Below, piece by piece: positions 45,821 to 54,693 of a DNA stretch of 64,000 nt (its first letter is position 1; the number at the start of each line of letters is the position of its first letter). The notes below the pieces were generated by a model that saw only the letters and a program-made list of their open reading frames with translations, did not search any database and was not told where the DNA came from. The translations under genes were made by a program, and so were the position numbers. Origin of the DNA: Microbacterium sp. lyk4-40-TSB-66 (GTDB lineage Bacteria; Actinomycetota; Actinomycetes; Actinomycetales; Microbacteriaceae); contig NZ_JARVRW010000008.1 in assembly GCF_030209475.1 (NCBI RefSeq), positions 62,001-126,000 of the forward strand. Direction: 5' to 3'.

Positions 45821-46579
45821 TCAGGCCGGCCGTCTTCCGCCGAACGCGGCGGTGAGACCGTCCGCGGCCAGCATGACCTCGTCGACGAGTTCCTCGCATC
45901 GCGCGGCGTCCAGCCTCAGAGTCGGTCCGAGCACCGTCAGCGCGCCGACGAGCGAACTGTGCTCGTCGAAGACAGGGGCTGCGAGCCCCGAGGCCGCCTC
46001 GAGACGTTCCCCCTCCGTGATGGCGTAGCCGCGGGACCGCGTGTCGTGGACGACGCGGCGCAGGACCGCCGGATCCGTGATCGTGGCGTCCGTCATCGCG
46101 CGGAGGGGCTCGGCGAGAACGCGCTCGAGCAGATCGGGGCGCCACGCCAGGATCACCCGACCGGCGCTTCCCACGTGCAGGGGCTGAATCTTGCCGACGT
46201 ACATCTCGCGACGGAGGCCGTGCCGTGTCTCGGCCACCGCGATGCACACCCGCGAGAGGTCCTCCGCACGGAAGAAGCACGCCGTCTCGCCGGTGCTGTC
46301 GCGCAGAGCCTTGAGCTGAGGGCTGAGCAGCTCGATGCTGTCGCGCGCACGCGCCGCCGGCCCCGCCCAGAACGCCATGCGCGCCCCGATGCGGTAGACG
46401 TCTCCGCTCCGGTCGAGGAAGCCATGCTCGACCAGGTTCGCGACCAAGCGGTGGGCGGTCGAAGTCGGCAGCCCCGTGGCGTCGCGTATCTCGGCGACGG
46501 TCCGGGTGGGGGACATGAGAGTGAAGACGTCGAGGATGCGCGTGATCTTCTCCAGAACCAGGAGAGGCTGCTCTGCCAT
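45821..46579 (-). CDS. IclR-family regulator
   Basis: A 252-residue IclR protein: N-terminal winged HTH (TVAEIRDATGLPTSTAHRLV, about 28-47), effector domain with LRDSTGETACFF, VCIAVAETRHGLRR, the LHVGSAGRVILAW motif and GYAITEGERLEAASGLAAPVFD. IclR regulators sense small carboxylates. Divergent from the GntP/CoA-transferase/lyase operon with an 84-base gap that contains a GTTTCC-N9-GGAAAC operator over the -10 box; it almost surely controls that operon. Confidence 0.9.
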   Translation of the reverse strand: MAEQPLLVLEKITRILDVFTLMSPTRTVAEIRDATGLPTSTAHRLVANLVEHGFLDRSGDVYRIGARMAFWAGPAARARDSIELLSPQLKALRDSTGETACFFRAEDLSRVCIAVAETRHGLRREMYVGKIQPLHVGSAGRVILAWRPDLLERVLAEPLRAMTDATITDPAVLRRVVHDTRSRGYAITEGERLEAASGLAAPVFDEHSSLVGALTVLGPTLRLDAARCEELVDEVMLAADGLTAAFGGRRPA

Positions 46580-46619
46580 GGGTTCATCCTAGGGTCCCTC
46601 CCTTCCCTTCAAGCAGGAA

Positions 46620-46640
46620 GTTTCCTACTATGTGGGAAAC
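46620..46640. promoter_or_regulatory. IclR operator over the gntP promoter
   Basis: GTTTCC and GGAAAC form an inverted repeat spaced by nine bases. TACTAT (46626-46631), an excellent -10 hexamer for the plus-strand operon, starts inside the spacer, so a bound regulator would exclude polymerase. The -35 (TTCCCT around 46604) is poor, leaving room for activation. Confidence 0.6.
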
Positions 46641-46663
46641 ATCCCTCAACGTGGAGGAACACC

Positions 46664-48115
46664 ATGCCGGATTGGTACACCCTGGGCGTCGTCGCCCTCG
46701 TCATCGTCGGGGTGGTCCTGTCGATCGTCCGCTTCCGGATCAACCCGGTGGTCGCCCTCGGACTCGGAGCCGCCGCCATCGGTCTTCTGACGGGCCTCGG
46801 ACCGGTCGACACCGTCACCACGATGACCACCGGGTTCGGCGAGGTGATGATGGATGCCGGTCTGCTCATCGCATGGGGTGTGCTGATCGGCGCGATGCTG
46901 AACGAGATGGGCGCGATCACGCGCCTCGTCGAGAAGCTGATGAGTGCGTTCGGCAGACGCGGAGTCCCCTATGCGCTGGGGCTCTCCCTGGGTACGTATC
47001 TGCAGACCATCTTCATCGACGTGATGATCGTCATCACCGCACCCCTCGCGCGCAAGATCGCTCCCCGACTCGGTGCCGCCGGGGTGGGGATCATCGGCGC
47101 ATCGATGGCGATCAGCCTCGAGGTCGGCATCGTCATGGTGGTTCCCGGCTTCGCGGCCGTCGCGCTGGCGGGCCTGCTGAACGTGCCGCTGGGATTCATG
47201 CTCCTGGGTGGGCTCGCCGTCGCCGTCCCGACCATCGTGCTGTCCATCTTCCTGATGACCGTTGCCTTCCGCGCCGGGTTCTGGAAGCCCGCTCGCGACG
47301 AGGAGGCGAGCGTTCAGGACGACATCGCCGGCTCCGCCCCCGAGACCGTTCCCGCTCCCGCCTCGGCGAACGCGCCCACCCTCGACACCACGCGCACGGG
47401 CACCCTGCGCACGGCGATCGGCGGCGTGCCCCGCGGTGCCGGACCGGCCTCGTCGACGACGCCCGTCGAGCGACCGCTTCTGCTGCTCTTCGCGCCGATG
47501 CTCGGCGCCCTCGTGCTCATCGCGGCGCAAGCGGTGCTCAGCGTCGTCGGCGTCGAGGTGCCGGTCATGCAGTTCCTGGGTGCGCCGACCATCGCCCTGC
47601 TGCTCGCCGTCGTCGCCACCGGGCTGGTGGGTCGTTCCGCGATCGGCACCAAGCGCGTCGAGAAGGCGATGGTGCGCGGCTTCCAGGACGGCGGTCAGAT
47701 CTTCGTGTTGACCGGTGTGGGCGGATCTCTCGCCGCGGTGATCGCCCAGGGCGACCTCGGCCGCGTCCTGGAGGGGTACTTCGAGGCGACGACCTGGGCC
47801 CCGATCCTGATCGTCTGGCTGATGGCCGCGGTCCTTCACGTCGCGGTCGGATCGGTGACGCTGTCGGCCATCACGGCGGCGGGCATCATCGCCCCGGCGG
47901 CGGCGAGCCTCGGCCTGAATCCGCTCGTGATCGCTCTGGCCGCGGGCGCGGGCGCTCTATTCTGCATCCACGTCACGTCCAACACGTTCTGGCTGCTGAA
48001 GACCTTCGTCGGCCAGTCCACCCGCGGTGCGCTCAAAACGGTCACCGTCGCGGTCTCCCTCGCATCGGTGATCGCTCTCGGCTTCACCCTGATCCTGGCG
48101 GTGTTCATTCGATGA
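46664..48115 (+). CDS. GntP-family organic acid permease
   Basis: A 483-residue membrane protein with about 12 helices, of the GntP/gluconate:H+ symporter type. Typical stretches: INPVVALGLGAAAIGLLTG near the start, GLLIAWGVLIGAMLNEMG, GTYLQTIFIDVMIVITAPLA and the C-terminal NPLVIALAAGAGALFCIHVTSNTFW. A hydrophilic, Pro/Ala-rich loop of about 60 residues (210-265) separates the halves and is longer than usual. The start at 46664 has GTGGAGGAA upstream. In this operon it probably imports the acid that the CoA-transferase activates. Confidence 0.88.
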   Translation: MPDWYTLGVVALVIVGVVLSIVRFRINPVVALGLGAAAIGLLTGLGPVDTVTTMTTGFGEVMMDAGLLIAWGVLIGAMLNEMGAITRLVEKLMSAFGRRGVPYALGLSLGTYLQTIFIDVMIVITAPLARKIAPRLGAAGVGIIGASMAISLEVGIVMVVPGFAAVALAGLLNVPLGFMLLGGLAVAVPTIVLSIFLMTVAFRAGFWKPARDEEASVQDDIAGSAPETVPAPASANAPTLDTTRTGTLRTAIGGVPRGAGPASSTTPVERPLLLLFAPMLGALVLIAAQAVLSVVGVEVPVMQFLGAPTIALLLAVVATGLVGRSAIGTKRVEKAMVRGFQDGGQIFVLTGVGGSLAAVIAQGDLGRVLEGYFEATTWAPILIVWLMAAVLHVAVGSVTLSAITAAGIIAPAAASLGLNPLVIALAAGAGALFCIHVTSNTFWLLKTFVGQSTRGALKTVTVAVSLASVIALGFTLILAVFIR

Positions 48116-49338
48116 CCTACGACCTGCTCCGCGGCGTTCGCGTACTCGAGCTCGGCAACTACATCGCCGCGCCCACGACCGGACGACTGCTCGCCGACTT
48201 CGGCGCCGACGTCATCAAAGTCGAGCGGCCCCGGACGGGCGACGAACTGCGCCGGTGGCGTCTGTACGCCGGCGACACGTCGATGCTCTACCGCACCACG
48301 AACCGCGGGAAGCGTTCGATCGTCGTCGACCTGCGCAGCGACGAGGGGCGCGAGCTGGTGCTCGATCTCGTACGCGAGAGCGACGTGCTCCTGGAGAACT
48401 TCCGTCCCGGCACCCTGGAGAAATGGGGGCTCACCCCCGAGGTGCTCGACGAGGTCAACCCCCACCTCGTCATGGCGCGCATCTCCGCCTTCGGCCAGAC
48501 CGGTCCGCTGTCGCAGCGCCCCGGCTTCGCCGCGGTGGCCGAGGCCTACGGCGGCTTCCGCGAGCTCGTGGGCGAGCCCGGCCGCCCACCGAGCCGCACC
48601 GGCGTTTCCATCGGCGACACCATCGCGGGCATCTACGGCGCCTTCGGCGTGGTCATGTCGCTCTTCGACCGCGAGCGTGGACGGGACGCGGGCGAGGGGG
48701 GACGCGGATGGGACCGCCGCGTCATCGACGTCGCGCTGAACGAGGCGATGCTGTCGGTGACCGAGTCGCTACTGCCCGAGTGGGAGGCGTACGGGATCAA
48801 GCGCGAGCGCACGGGTGGGCGCATGCAGGGCATCGCCCCCTCCAACGCGTACCTGTGCGACGACGGGAAGAGCATCGTCGTCGCCGGAAACGGGGATGCC
48901 ATCTACCAGCGCTTCATGCTCCTGATCGGCCGCGACGACCTCGCCGTCGATCCCGCCCTTCAGACGAACGAAGGTCGCTGGGACCAGCGTGACATCCTCG
49001 ACGCCGCGATCGGCGACTGGACGGCGCGTTATCCGAGCTCCGAAGCCCTGCGCCTGCTCGATGGGGCCGGGGTTCCCTCCGGACCGATCTACACCGCCGA
49101 CGATCTCGGTCAGGACGAGCAACTGGCCGCCCGCCACATGGTGCAGCGCCTCGACGTGCACGACGGCGACCGGCTGCGTCGCGACGTCGGATTCCCCGGC
49201 ATCGTCCCCGTCCTCGGCGGGCGCTCGGCGGACATCTCGTCCCTCGGGCCCGACCTGGGTCAGCACACGCGAGAGGTGCTGGCGGATCTGGGATGGGACG
49301 AGCAACGCATCACCGAGTACGAGGAGAGAGTCTCATGA
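48112..49338 (+). CDS. CaiB/BaiF (class III) CoA-transferase
   Basis: A 408-residue enzyme moving CoA between an acyl-CoA and a free acid. N-terminus VRVLELGNYIAAPTTGRLLADFGADVIKVE and the RTTNRGKRSIVVDLRS segment are hallmarks; the catalytic Asp lies near residue 204 in the RRVIDVALNEAML region. The C-terminus shows PSGPIYTADDLGQDEQLAARHM, also typical. It overlaps the permease stop (ATGA) and its own stop overlaps the lyase start, so all three are coupled. The CoA donor (acetyl-, succinyl- or other) is unknown. Confidence 0.9.
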   Translation: MTYDLLRGVRVLELGNYIAAPTTGRLLADFGADVIKVERPRTGDELRRWRLYAGDTSMLYRTTNRGKRSIVVDLRSDEGRELVLDLVRESDVLLENFRPGTLEKWGLTPEVLDEVNPHLVMARISAFGQTGPLSQRPGFAAVAEAYGGFRELVGEPGRPPSRTGVSIGDTIAGIYGAFGVVMSLFDRERGRDAGEGGRGWDRRVIDVALNEAMLSVTESLLPEWEAYGIKRERTGGRMQGIAPSNAYLCDDGKSIVVAGNGDAIYQRFMLLIGRDDLAVDPALQTNEGRWDQRDILDAAIGDWTARYPSSEALRLLDGAGVPSGPIYTADDLGQDEQLAARHMVQRLDVHDGDRLRRDVGFPGIVPVLGGRSADISSLGPDLGQHTREVLADLGWDEQRITEYEERVS

Positions 49339-50249
49339 GCTTCCGGTTCCGCGACGTCACCCTGCGCGACGGCTTGCAGTTGGCGGGCAAGCCCCTGCCC
49401 ACCGCCGACAAGATCGCCCTCGTCCGCGAGCTGTTCGCGGTCGGGGTGGAAGAGGTCGAGATCGGCTCGATGGCGCGTCCCGACCTCGTGCCGACGCTCA
49501 GTGACACCCTCGACGTGGTCGCAGCCCTCACGCCCGAGGAGCTCTCGAAGAGCTGGATCTGGGTCGCCACGCCGCGCCACGTCGAGCGGGCGGCGGCGGC
49601 CGGCGCACGCAACTTCCAGTACTGCTTGTCCGCGTCCGACAGTCACAATAGAGCCAACATCGGCCGCGACACCGACACGTCACTGGCGGCGATGCCGGAT
49701 GCCGTCGACATCGCCCGTTCGGTGGGTGGTGCCGTGCAGTTGTGCATCGCGACCTCCTTCACCTGCCCCTTCGAGGGCATCGTGCCGATCGAACGCGTCC
49801 GGTGGATCCTGGACGACGAGCGCACCGCGGGCGCGTCGCACGTCGTGATCTGCGACACGCTCGGCCAGACCGATCCCGGTGAGGTGGACCGACGCGTCGC
49901 CCTGGCGGCGCGTGAGAGGGCCGAGGCCGACGTCGTCTTCCACGGGCACGACACGTGGGGGATGGGCGTCGCCAACGCACGGGCGGCCGTCGATGCGGGC
50001 GCGAGCGTCCTCGACGGCGCTCTGGGCGGCCTCGGCGGGTGTCCGTTCGCTCCGGGGGCGTCGGGGAACACCGCGACCGAGGACCTCGCGTTCGCTCTGC
50101 GCCCCGACTGGTTGACTCCGGATTCCTTCCGGCGACTGGTGTCGATGGGCGAACAGGTCACGGCGACGCTGGGGGAACCTAACCGCTCCCGCGCCGCCGA
50201 CGGCGCGCGCAGCAATGCCCGCGCCTTCCCCTGGGTCTTCGCGGAGTGA
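49335..50249 (+). CDS. HMG-CoA lyase-like DRE-TIM enzyme
   Basis: A 304-residue TIM-barrel metallolyase of the hydroxymethylglutaryl-CoA lyase group. Catalytic Arg11-Asp12 in LRDGLQ, metal ligands His203 and His205 in FHGHDTWGMGVANA with Asn214, and the essential Cys236 in GLGGCPFAPGASGN are all present. HMG-CoA lyases split 3-hydroxy-3-methylglutaryl-CoA into acetyl-CoA and acetoacetate; relatives cleave other 3-hydroxy-3-methyl dicarboxyl-CoAs. Start by ATGA overlap. With the transporter and CoA-transferase it forms an uptake-activation-cleavage route for a hydroxy-dicarboxylic acid. Confidence 0.9.
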   Translation: MSFRFRDVTLRDGLQLAGKPLPTADKIALVRELFAVGVEEVEIGSMARPDLVPTLSDTLDVVAALTPEELSKSWIWVATPRHVERAAAAGARNFQYCLSASDSHNRANIGRDTDTSLAAMPDAVDIARSVGGAVQLCIATSFTCPFEGIVPIERVRWILDDERTAGASHVVICDTLGQTDPGEVDRRVALAARERAEADVVFHGHDTWGMGVANARAAVDAGASVLDGALGGLGGCPFAPGASGNTATEDLAFALRPDWLTPDSFRRLVSMGEQVTATLGEPNRSRAADGARSNARAFPWVFAE

Positions 50250-50435
50250 ACCTCCGTGCTCCCGGTGGCGGCGGCTCAGGTCGAGGCGGGATCGAGGCAT
50301 GGATGTGATGAGTGGACATCCGGAGTGCCGGGTCGTTCGAGTGTGAGGAAACTGACCCTCCGCGGGCCACGCGCGACACCGGCCGAGTCGGTCCATCGCC
50401 TATACGCGAACGGCTCGCAGTGGCATCCTGCTGGC

Positions 50436-50870
50436 ATGTCGATCGACGATGCAGCCGACGAGCTCCGGGCACTGGTGGACGAACGGGTTCAGGCGATCAG
50501 GAACCGTGATGCCCGATACCTCGCCGACGCGCAGGATCAGGACGTCCTCGCCTACAACGTGCTGCCGCCTCTGTGGCTGCGCGGATCCGGTGAGGTGGCG
50601 GAGCAGACTCGCGCCTGGTTCGACGGGTACTCCCGTGGGCCGGATTACGAGGTGCGCGACCTCCAGATCGACGTCGACGGGAGTGTCGGGTCGACGGCGT
50701 TTCTCTACCACGTCACCGGGACGCTGCACTCCGGGGACGAGGTCTCCATGTGGGTGCGTGCCACGCTCGTGTGGCGGCGAGTCGACGGGACCTGGAGGAT
50801 CGTCCACGATCACGAATCCGTCCCGTGGGACCCGAGCACCGGTGAAGGACGAATCGACCTCAAGCCCTGA
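50436..50870 (+). CDS. SnoaL/NTF2-like domain protein
   Basis: A 144-residue single-domain protein with the cone-shaped alpha+beta fold of the NTF2/SnoaL/DUF4440 superfamily: an N-terminal helix ADELRALVDERVQAIRNRDA, then strands ending in RATLVWRRVDGTWRIVHDHESVP, the usual closing segment. Such proteins are cyclases, isomerases or dehydratases, or ligand carriers. The ATG at 50436 follows CATCCT by six bases; upstream in-frame sequence lacks family features. No operon partner. Confidence 0.78.
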   Translation: MSIDDAADELRALVDERVQAIRNRDARYLADAQDQDVLAYNVLPPLWLRGSGEVAEQTRAWFDGYSRGPDYEVRDLQIDVDGSVGSTAFLYHVTGTLHSGDEVSMWVRATLVWRRVDGTWRIVHDHESVPWDPSTGEGRIDLKP

Positions 50871-50884
50871 GGGGCCGCCGGCCT

Positions 50885-51055
50885 TCAGCTGTGGGTGTTG
50901 TAGCGGAGCCGTACGAGCTGCGATCCGGGGAGCGTTGCGGCATCGGCGAGTGTCGATGCGGGCCGTGGAGAGCCGGCGTAAAGGGGTGATCCGCCGCCGG
51001 CAAGTCCAGCCCCCACGAGGACGATCAGCTCGTGATGGAGATTCTTCACCGCTCG
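50885..51055 (-). pseudogene. Remnant of a DHFR/RibD-like reductase C-terminus
   Basis: On the minus strand an open frame with no start ends at 50885. Its residues ELIVLVGAGLAGGGSPLYAG, then a PRPASTLADAATLPGSQLVR stretch and a final LRYNTHS, resemble the last 45 residues of RibD-C/dihydrofolate reductase-like proteins (hPVLLGGGxPLF...LRY). The frame runs into the esterase gene without an initiation site, so it is a decayed 5'-truncated gene. Similarity is from motif memory. Confidence 0.45.
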
Positions 51056-51068
51056 CAGAAGGCTGTTC

Positions 51069-51737
51069 TCAGCTCGCAGTCGTCGCGTCCCTCTCCGCCA
51101 ATCGCGCGTCGAGGAACGCCCGGACGTCGTCGAGCTCGTCCTGCGAGATCGAGTGGGTCAGCCCGGGGTAGACCCGACCGCTCAGCTCGCTGTGCACCGG
51201 GAGCCATTGCGCCGTCAAGTCGACCTGGGCGGAAGGGATGACGTCGTCAGCGGCGCCGCGCCCCCAGAACACCGGAGGCCGCTGCTCGGCCAGGACGGCG
51301 TCGCCCGGCAGCTCGCCGCCCGCGGCGTACCCGGCGAGGACGACCACGAACGACACGGCGTCGGGTGCCACACGCAGGGTCTGCAGCGCCACCGCGCCAC
51401 CCTGCGAGAACCCCAGCAGGCCCACGGGCGCGTCGCCCACGGCATCCTGGATCCAGGCGAGCACCGCGCGCGCAGCGAGGGTCACGGCCGCGGGGTCGCG
51501 ACCGTCGAGCCCCTCGATCGGGTACCACGAGGCCCCGGGCATGGGCCAGGGCGGTGCCAGCGGAGCGCGGACGCTCGCCACGACGAAGGCGTCGGGCAGG
51601 TACGACGCGAGGCCGAAGAGATCGTGCTCGTCTGAGCCGTAGCCGTGCAGGAATACCAGCACGGGCCGGTCGCCGCGCTCGTCGACGGGCACCGACCAGC
51701 GCACGACGGCGGGATCGAGGGAGGGATGCGCGCTCAT
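51069..51737 (-). CDS. Phospholipase/carboxylesterase family hydrolase
   Basis: A 222-residue alpha/beta-hydrolase of the Abhydrolase_2 type (carboxylesterase YpfH/acyl-protein thioesterase-like). Nucleophile Ser111 in LLGFSQGGAVAL, oxyanion site FLHGYGSDEHDL near residue 30, Asp in the GAADDVIPSAQ segment and His in YPGLTHSIS. Start at 51737 as the first Met of the family-like region; longer frame is GC-rich noise. Substrate unknown; the family accepts short acyl esters. Confidence 0.85.
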   Translation of the reverse strand: MSAHPSLDPAVVRWSVPVDERGDRPVLVFLHGYGSDEHDLFGLASYLPDAFVVASVRAPLAPPWPMPGASWYPIEGLDGRDPAAVTLAARAVLAWIQDAVGDAPVGLLGFSQGGAVALQTLRVAPDAVSFVVVLAGYAAGGELPGDAVLAEQRPPVFWGRGAADDVIPSAQVDLTAQWLPVHSELSGRVYPGLTHSISQDELDDVRAFLDARLAERDATTAS

Positions 51738-51993
51738 GCCGCCATTGTGGCAAAACCCTCCGACATCGCGGTCGGACGGGTCGACCGGCTCCGGGGACGG
51801 AGGCCGTTCCGGCCGCGGAGGAGGCGCCGCGCCGGGCTCGACCTCCCCCCGCCCGGATCTCCTCCGCCGATGCCGGCTGCCCGCCGACCGATCGTGAGCG
51901 CGGGGGCCTGCGGACCGCATCCACGTCGGAGCTGCGGAGTCCACCCGCGCGGGACACGCGGCATCCGGCGCCGACGGTTGATATACAGGGGGT

Positions 51994-52608
51994 ATGCCCG
52001 TGCGAACCCCCGACCCCGAACCCGGCGACAACGGCGACGAGCGCGAACCGCTCGGCTCCTCCTTCTCGGGCGCGTCCGCGGCCCCCAACCCGAACCCGGG
52101 CTGGCTCAGCGAGGTCGAGCTGGCCGAGGCGCGGCGCCGCCTGCCGATGCTCTACGTCGAGGCGCTGCCCGTGCGCACCGACGGCATGGGGGCGGTGACG
52201 CAGGTCGGCATCCTTCTGCGCGCGACGCCGCTGGGCGAGATGACCCGCACCCTCGTCTCGGGTCGCGTGCGCTACGGCGAGACCGTGCGCGACGCTCTCT
52301 TCCGTCACCTCGAGAACGACCTCGGGCCCATGGCCTTCCCGCTCCTGCCGCCGTCTCCGACGCCGCTCACCGTGGCCGAGTACTTCCCGCTCCCCGGGAT
52401 GACCGCGTTCCACGACGATCGTCAGCACGCCGTCTCCCTCGTTTATGTGGTGCCCGTCACCGGCACGTGCGAACCCCGCCAGGACGCTCTCGAGGTCACC
52501 TGGCTGTCGCCGCAGGAAGCGGCATCCGACGCCCTCTCCGACGAGATGGAGGGCGGTCGCGGAACGCTCATCCGTCTCGCCCTCGCCTCGGTCGGCGCCC
52601 TGCGCTGA
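51994..52608 (+). CDS. Nudix-fold protein with degenerate Nudix box
   Basis: A 204-residue protein. Residues 1-40 are disordered and rich in Pro, Asp and Ser; the rest follows the actinobacterial Nudix-like family sometimes called DUF4916. The Nudix box region reads GRVRYGETVRDALFRHLEN; compared with Gx5Ex7REUxEExGU the Gly, first Glu and Arg are kept, but the metal-binding Glu residues are replaced by His, Asn and Asp. Hydrolase activity is therefore doubtful. TATACA followed by GGGGGT precedes the ATG. Confidence 0.75.
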   Translation: MPVRTPDPEPGDNGDEREPLGSSFSGASAAPNPNPGWLSEVELAEARRRLPMLYVEALPVRTDGMGAVTQVGILLRATPLGEMTRTLVSGRVRYGETVRDALFRHLENDLGPMAFPLLPPSPTPLTVAEYFPLPGMTAFHDDRQHAVSLVYVVPVTGTCEPRQDALEVTWLSPQEAASDALSDEMEGGRGTLIRLALASVGALR

Positions 52609-52655
52609 CCCGGAGGCCCATTGCCGGTGTCGGTGGCCCTGCCTAGGGTCGGAGG

Positions 52656-54584
52656 ATGCCGGAATCCCGCCTCGCCCCCCTCACCCTGCCGAGCGACCTC
52701 GACGCGTGGCGCGCCTTCGCCGACGAGCGTCCGCGCGAACGACTCGACCGGGTCGCCGCGATCGATGCGCGGCTCGTCGCGGAGACCGGACTGACGCTCC
52801 GTGAGCGTCTCGCGCTGTGGAACGACGCCGACATCGCGCTCGCCGAGGCGGCCGCCCCCTCGCACCTGATCAGCGAGTCGCACCCCGACGCCGCCGTGCG
52901 CGATGCGGCGGAGAAGCAGGCGCAGGCCGTCGACGCGGCGCAGTCGCGCCGTCTGCTCGACCGCGACCTGTGGGGCGTCTTCGCCGACGCCGACGTCGAC
53001 ACCGCGGGCCTCGAGCCCGACGAGAAGCGCTTCCTCGACCACGTGCGCCGCGATTTCCGCCGCGGCGGGGTCGACCTCTCGGATGCCGACCGAGATCGCG
53101 TGCGCGAGCTCACCGAGCGCGACACCGAGCTGTCGCTGACGTTCTCCCGCAACATCCGCGAGGGGCGCCGCGAGATCCGCGTCGCGGCCTCGTCGCTGGG
53201 CGGTCTGCCGACCGACTTCATCGAGGAGCACCCCGCCGATGAAGCGGGCATGGTCACCCTCACGACCGAGTACACCGATCTCATGCCGGTCCGGGAGTAC
53301 GCCCACGACCGGTCGGTGCGACACGCACTCGTCGGCGCGTACAACGACCTCGCGTGGCCCGAGAACGAGCCCGTCCTCACCGAGCTGCTGGCGGGGCGGG
53401 CCGAGCGCGCGGCGCTGCTGGGTTACGGCGACTGGGCCGACTACGAGACCGAGACGCGCATGATCGGTTCCAGCGCCGCGGTGGCGACGTTCCTGGAGCG
53501 CGTGGCCGACACTGCGGCCCCCTCCGCCGCGGCGGAATACGAGCGCGTCCTCGAACGCCTCCGGCGTGACGCGCCCGAGGCCGACGCGGTCACCATCGCC
53601 GACTTCTGGTACCTGCTGGGGGCGCTCAAGCGCGAGGAGTACGACGTCGACGCGCAGGTCGTGCGCTCGTACTTCCGATTCGACCGGGTGCTCGACGGCG
53701 TCCTCGCGACCACCGCCCGCCTGCTCGACGTCGAGTACGTGCCGGTCGAGGCGCCGTCGTGGCACGACGACGTGCGCACCTATGACGTCGTTCGCGCGGG
53801 GGAGCGCCTCGGCCGCATCCACCTCGATCTGCACCCCCGCGAGGGCAAGTACAACCACGCGGCCTGCTTCGGTCTCGCCCCCGGCATCACGGGGCGCACG
53901 CTCCCCGAATCGGTGCTGCTGTGCAACTTCTCGCGCGGCCTGCTCGAGCACGACGAAGTCGTGACCTTCTTCCACGAGTTCGGTCACCTGGTGCACGACA
54001 TCCTCGGCGGGCACCAGAAGTGGGGGCGGTGGACGGGCGTCGCGACCGAATGGGACTTCGTCGAGGCCCCGAGTCAGTTGCTCGAGGAATGGGCATGGGA
54101 TGCCGGGGCTCTGGCATCCTTCGCCGTGAACGACGAGGGCCGGTCCATCCCGGCCGATCTCGTCGAACGCATGCGCACCGCCGACGCCTTCGGCCGCGGC
54201 CTCGAGGTGACCCGTCAGCTCGGTCACGCGACGACGTCGTACCGCCTGCACGTGGAGCGTCCCGCAGACCTGCAGACCGCGGTCGACGGGTACTACCGGG
54301 CGGCGAGCCCCGTCACGCCCCTCGACGGCTCCCACTCGTACGCCGGATTCGGCCATCTCACCGGCTACGGCGCGTGCTACTACACGTACCAGTGGAGCCT
54401 CGTGATCGCGCGGGATCTCCTGTCGGCCTTCGGTGGCGACCTCTTCGACACCACGACGGCGACGCGCTACCGCCGCGAGATCCTCGAACCCGGCGGCACG
54501 AGCGATGCCCGCGACCTCGTGCGGGCGTTCCTGGGTCGCGACAGCACCTTCGACGCCTATCGCGACTGGCTCGCGGGGGAGTGA
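52656..54584 (+). CDS. M3-family zinc oligopeptidase
   Basis: A 642-residue cytoplasmic metalloendopeptidase of the thimet/oligoendopeptidase family. HEFGH at 440-444 supplies the two His ligands and the Glu base; the third ligand Glu lies in the EAPSQLLEEW segment 27 residues later. Other family marks: GRIHLDLHPREGKYNHAACF and the C-terminal YSYAGF-like HSYAGFGHLTGYGACYYTYQWS. It degrades peptides up to about 20 residues inside the cell. TAGGGT lies six bases before the ATG, also GGAGG adjacent. A strong hairpin follows the stop. Confidence 0.93.
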   Translation: MPESRLAPLTLPSDLDAWRAFADERPRERLDRVAAIDARLVAETGLTLRERLALWNDADIALAEAAAPSHLISESHPDAAVRDAAEKQAQAVDAAQSRRLLDRDLWGVFADADVDTAGLEPDEKRFLDHVRRDFRRGGVDLSDADRDRVRELTERDTELSLTFSRNIREGRREIRVAASSLGGLPTDFIEEHPADEAGMVTLTTEYTDLMPVREYAHDRSVRHALVGAYNDLAWPENEPVLTELLAGRAERAALLGYGDWADYETETRMIGSSAAVATFLERVADTAAPSAAAEYERVLERLRRDAPEADAVTIADFWYLLGALKREEYDVDAQVVRSYFRFDRVLDGVLATTARLLDVEYVPVEAPSWHDDVRTYDVVRAGERLGRIHLDLHPREGKYNHAACFGLAPGITGRTLPESVLLCNFSRGLLEHDEVVTFFHEFGHLVHDILGGHQKWGRWTGVATEWDFVEAPSQLLEEWAWDAGALASFAVNDEGRSIPADLVERMRTADAFGRGLEVTRQLGHATTSYRLHVERPADLQTAVDGYYRAASPVTPLDGSHSYAGFGHLTGYGACYYTYQWSLVIARDLLSAFGGDLFDTTTATRYRREILEPGGTSDARDLVRAFLGRDSTFDAYRDWLAGE

Positions 54585-54590
54585 GGGTGG

Positions 54591-54620
54591 GCCGCGGCAT
54601 CCTGATCCGGATGCCGCGGC
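54591..54620. terminator. Terminator hairpin
   Basis: GCCGCGGCATCC and GGATGCCGCGGC form a perfect 12-base stem with a six-base loop, seven bases after the peptidase stop; the arms are built from the GGATGCCG word abundant here. Confidence 0.65.
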
Positions 54621-54693
54621 TCCTCGGCGTGCGCTCGGGCCGCGGTCCCTCGGACGAGCGCTACGAGCGGCCGGCCGGGGGACCTCGGCGGCA

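Noticed and set aside
45959-46663. Upstream extension of the GntP gene
   Set aside because: It runs antisense through the IclR gene; the permease begins at 46664 with a ribosome site and the typical first helix.
51055-51100. ENSLLR-like residues suggesting an IS3 OrfA fragment
   Set aside because: Only a handful of residues, in an alternative frame of the esterase gene; no other transposase sequence or terminal repeat nearby.
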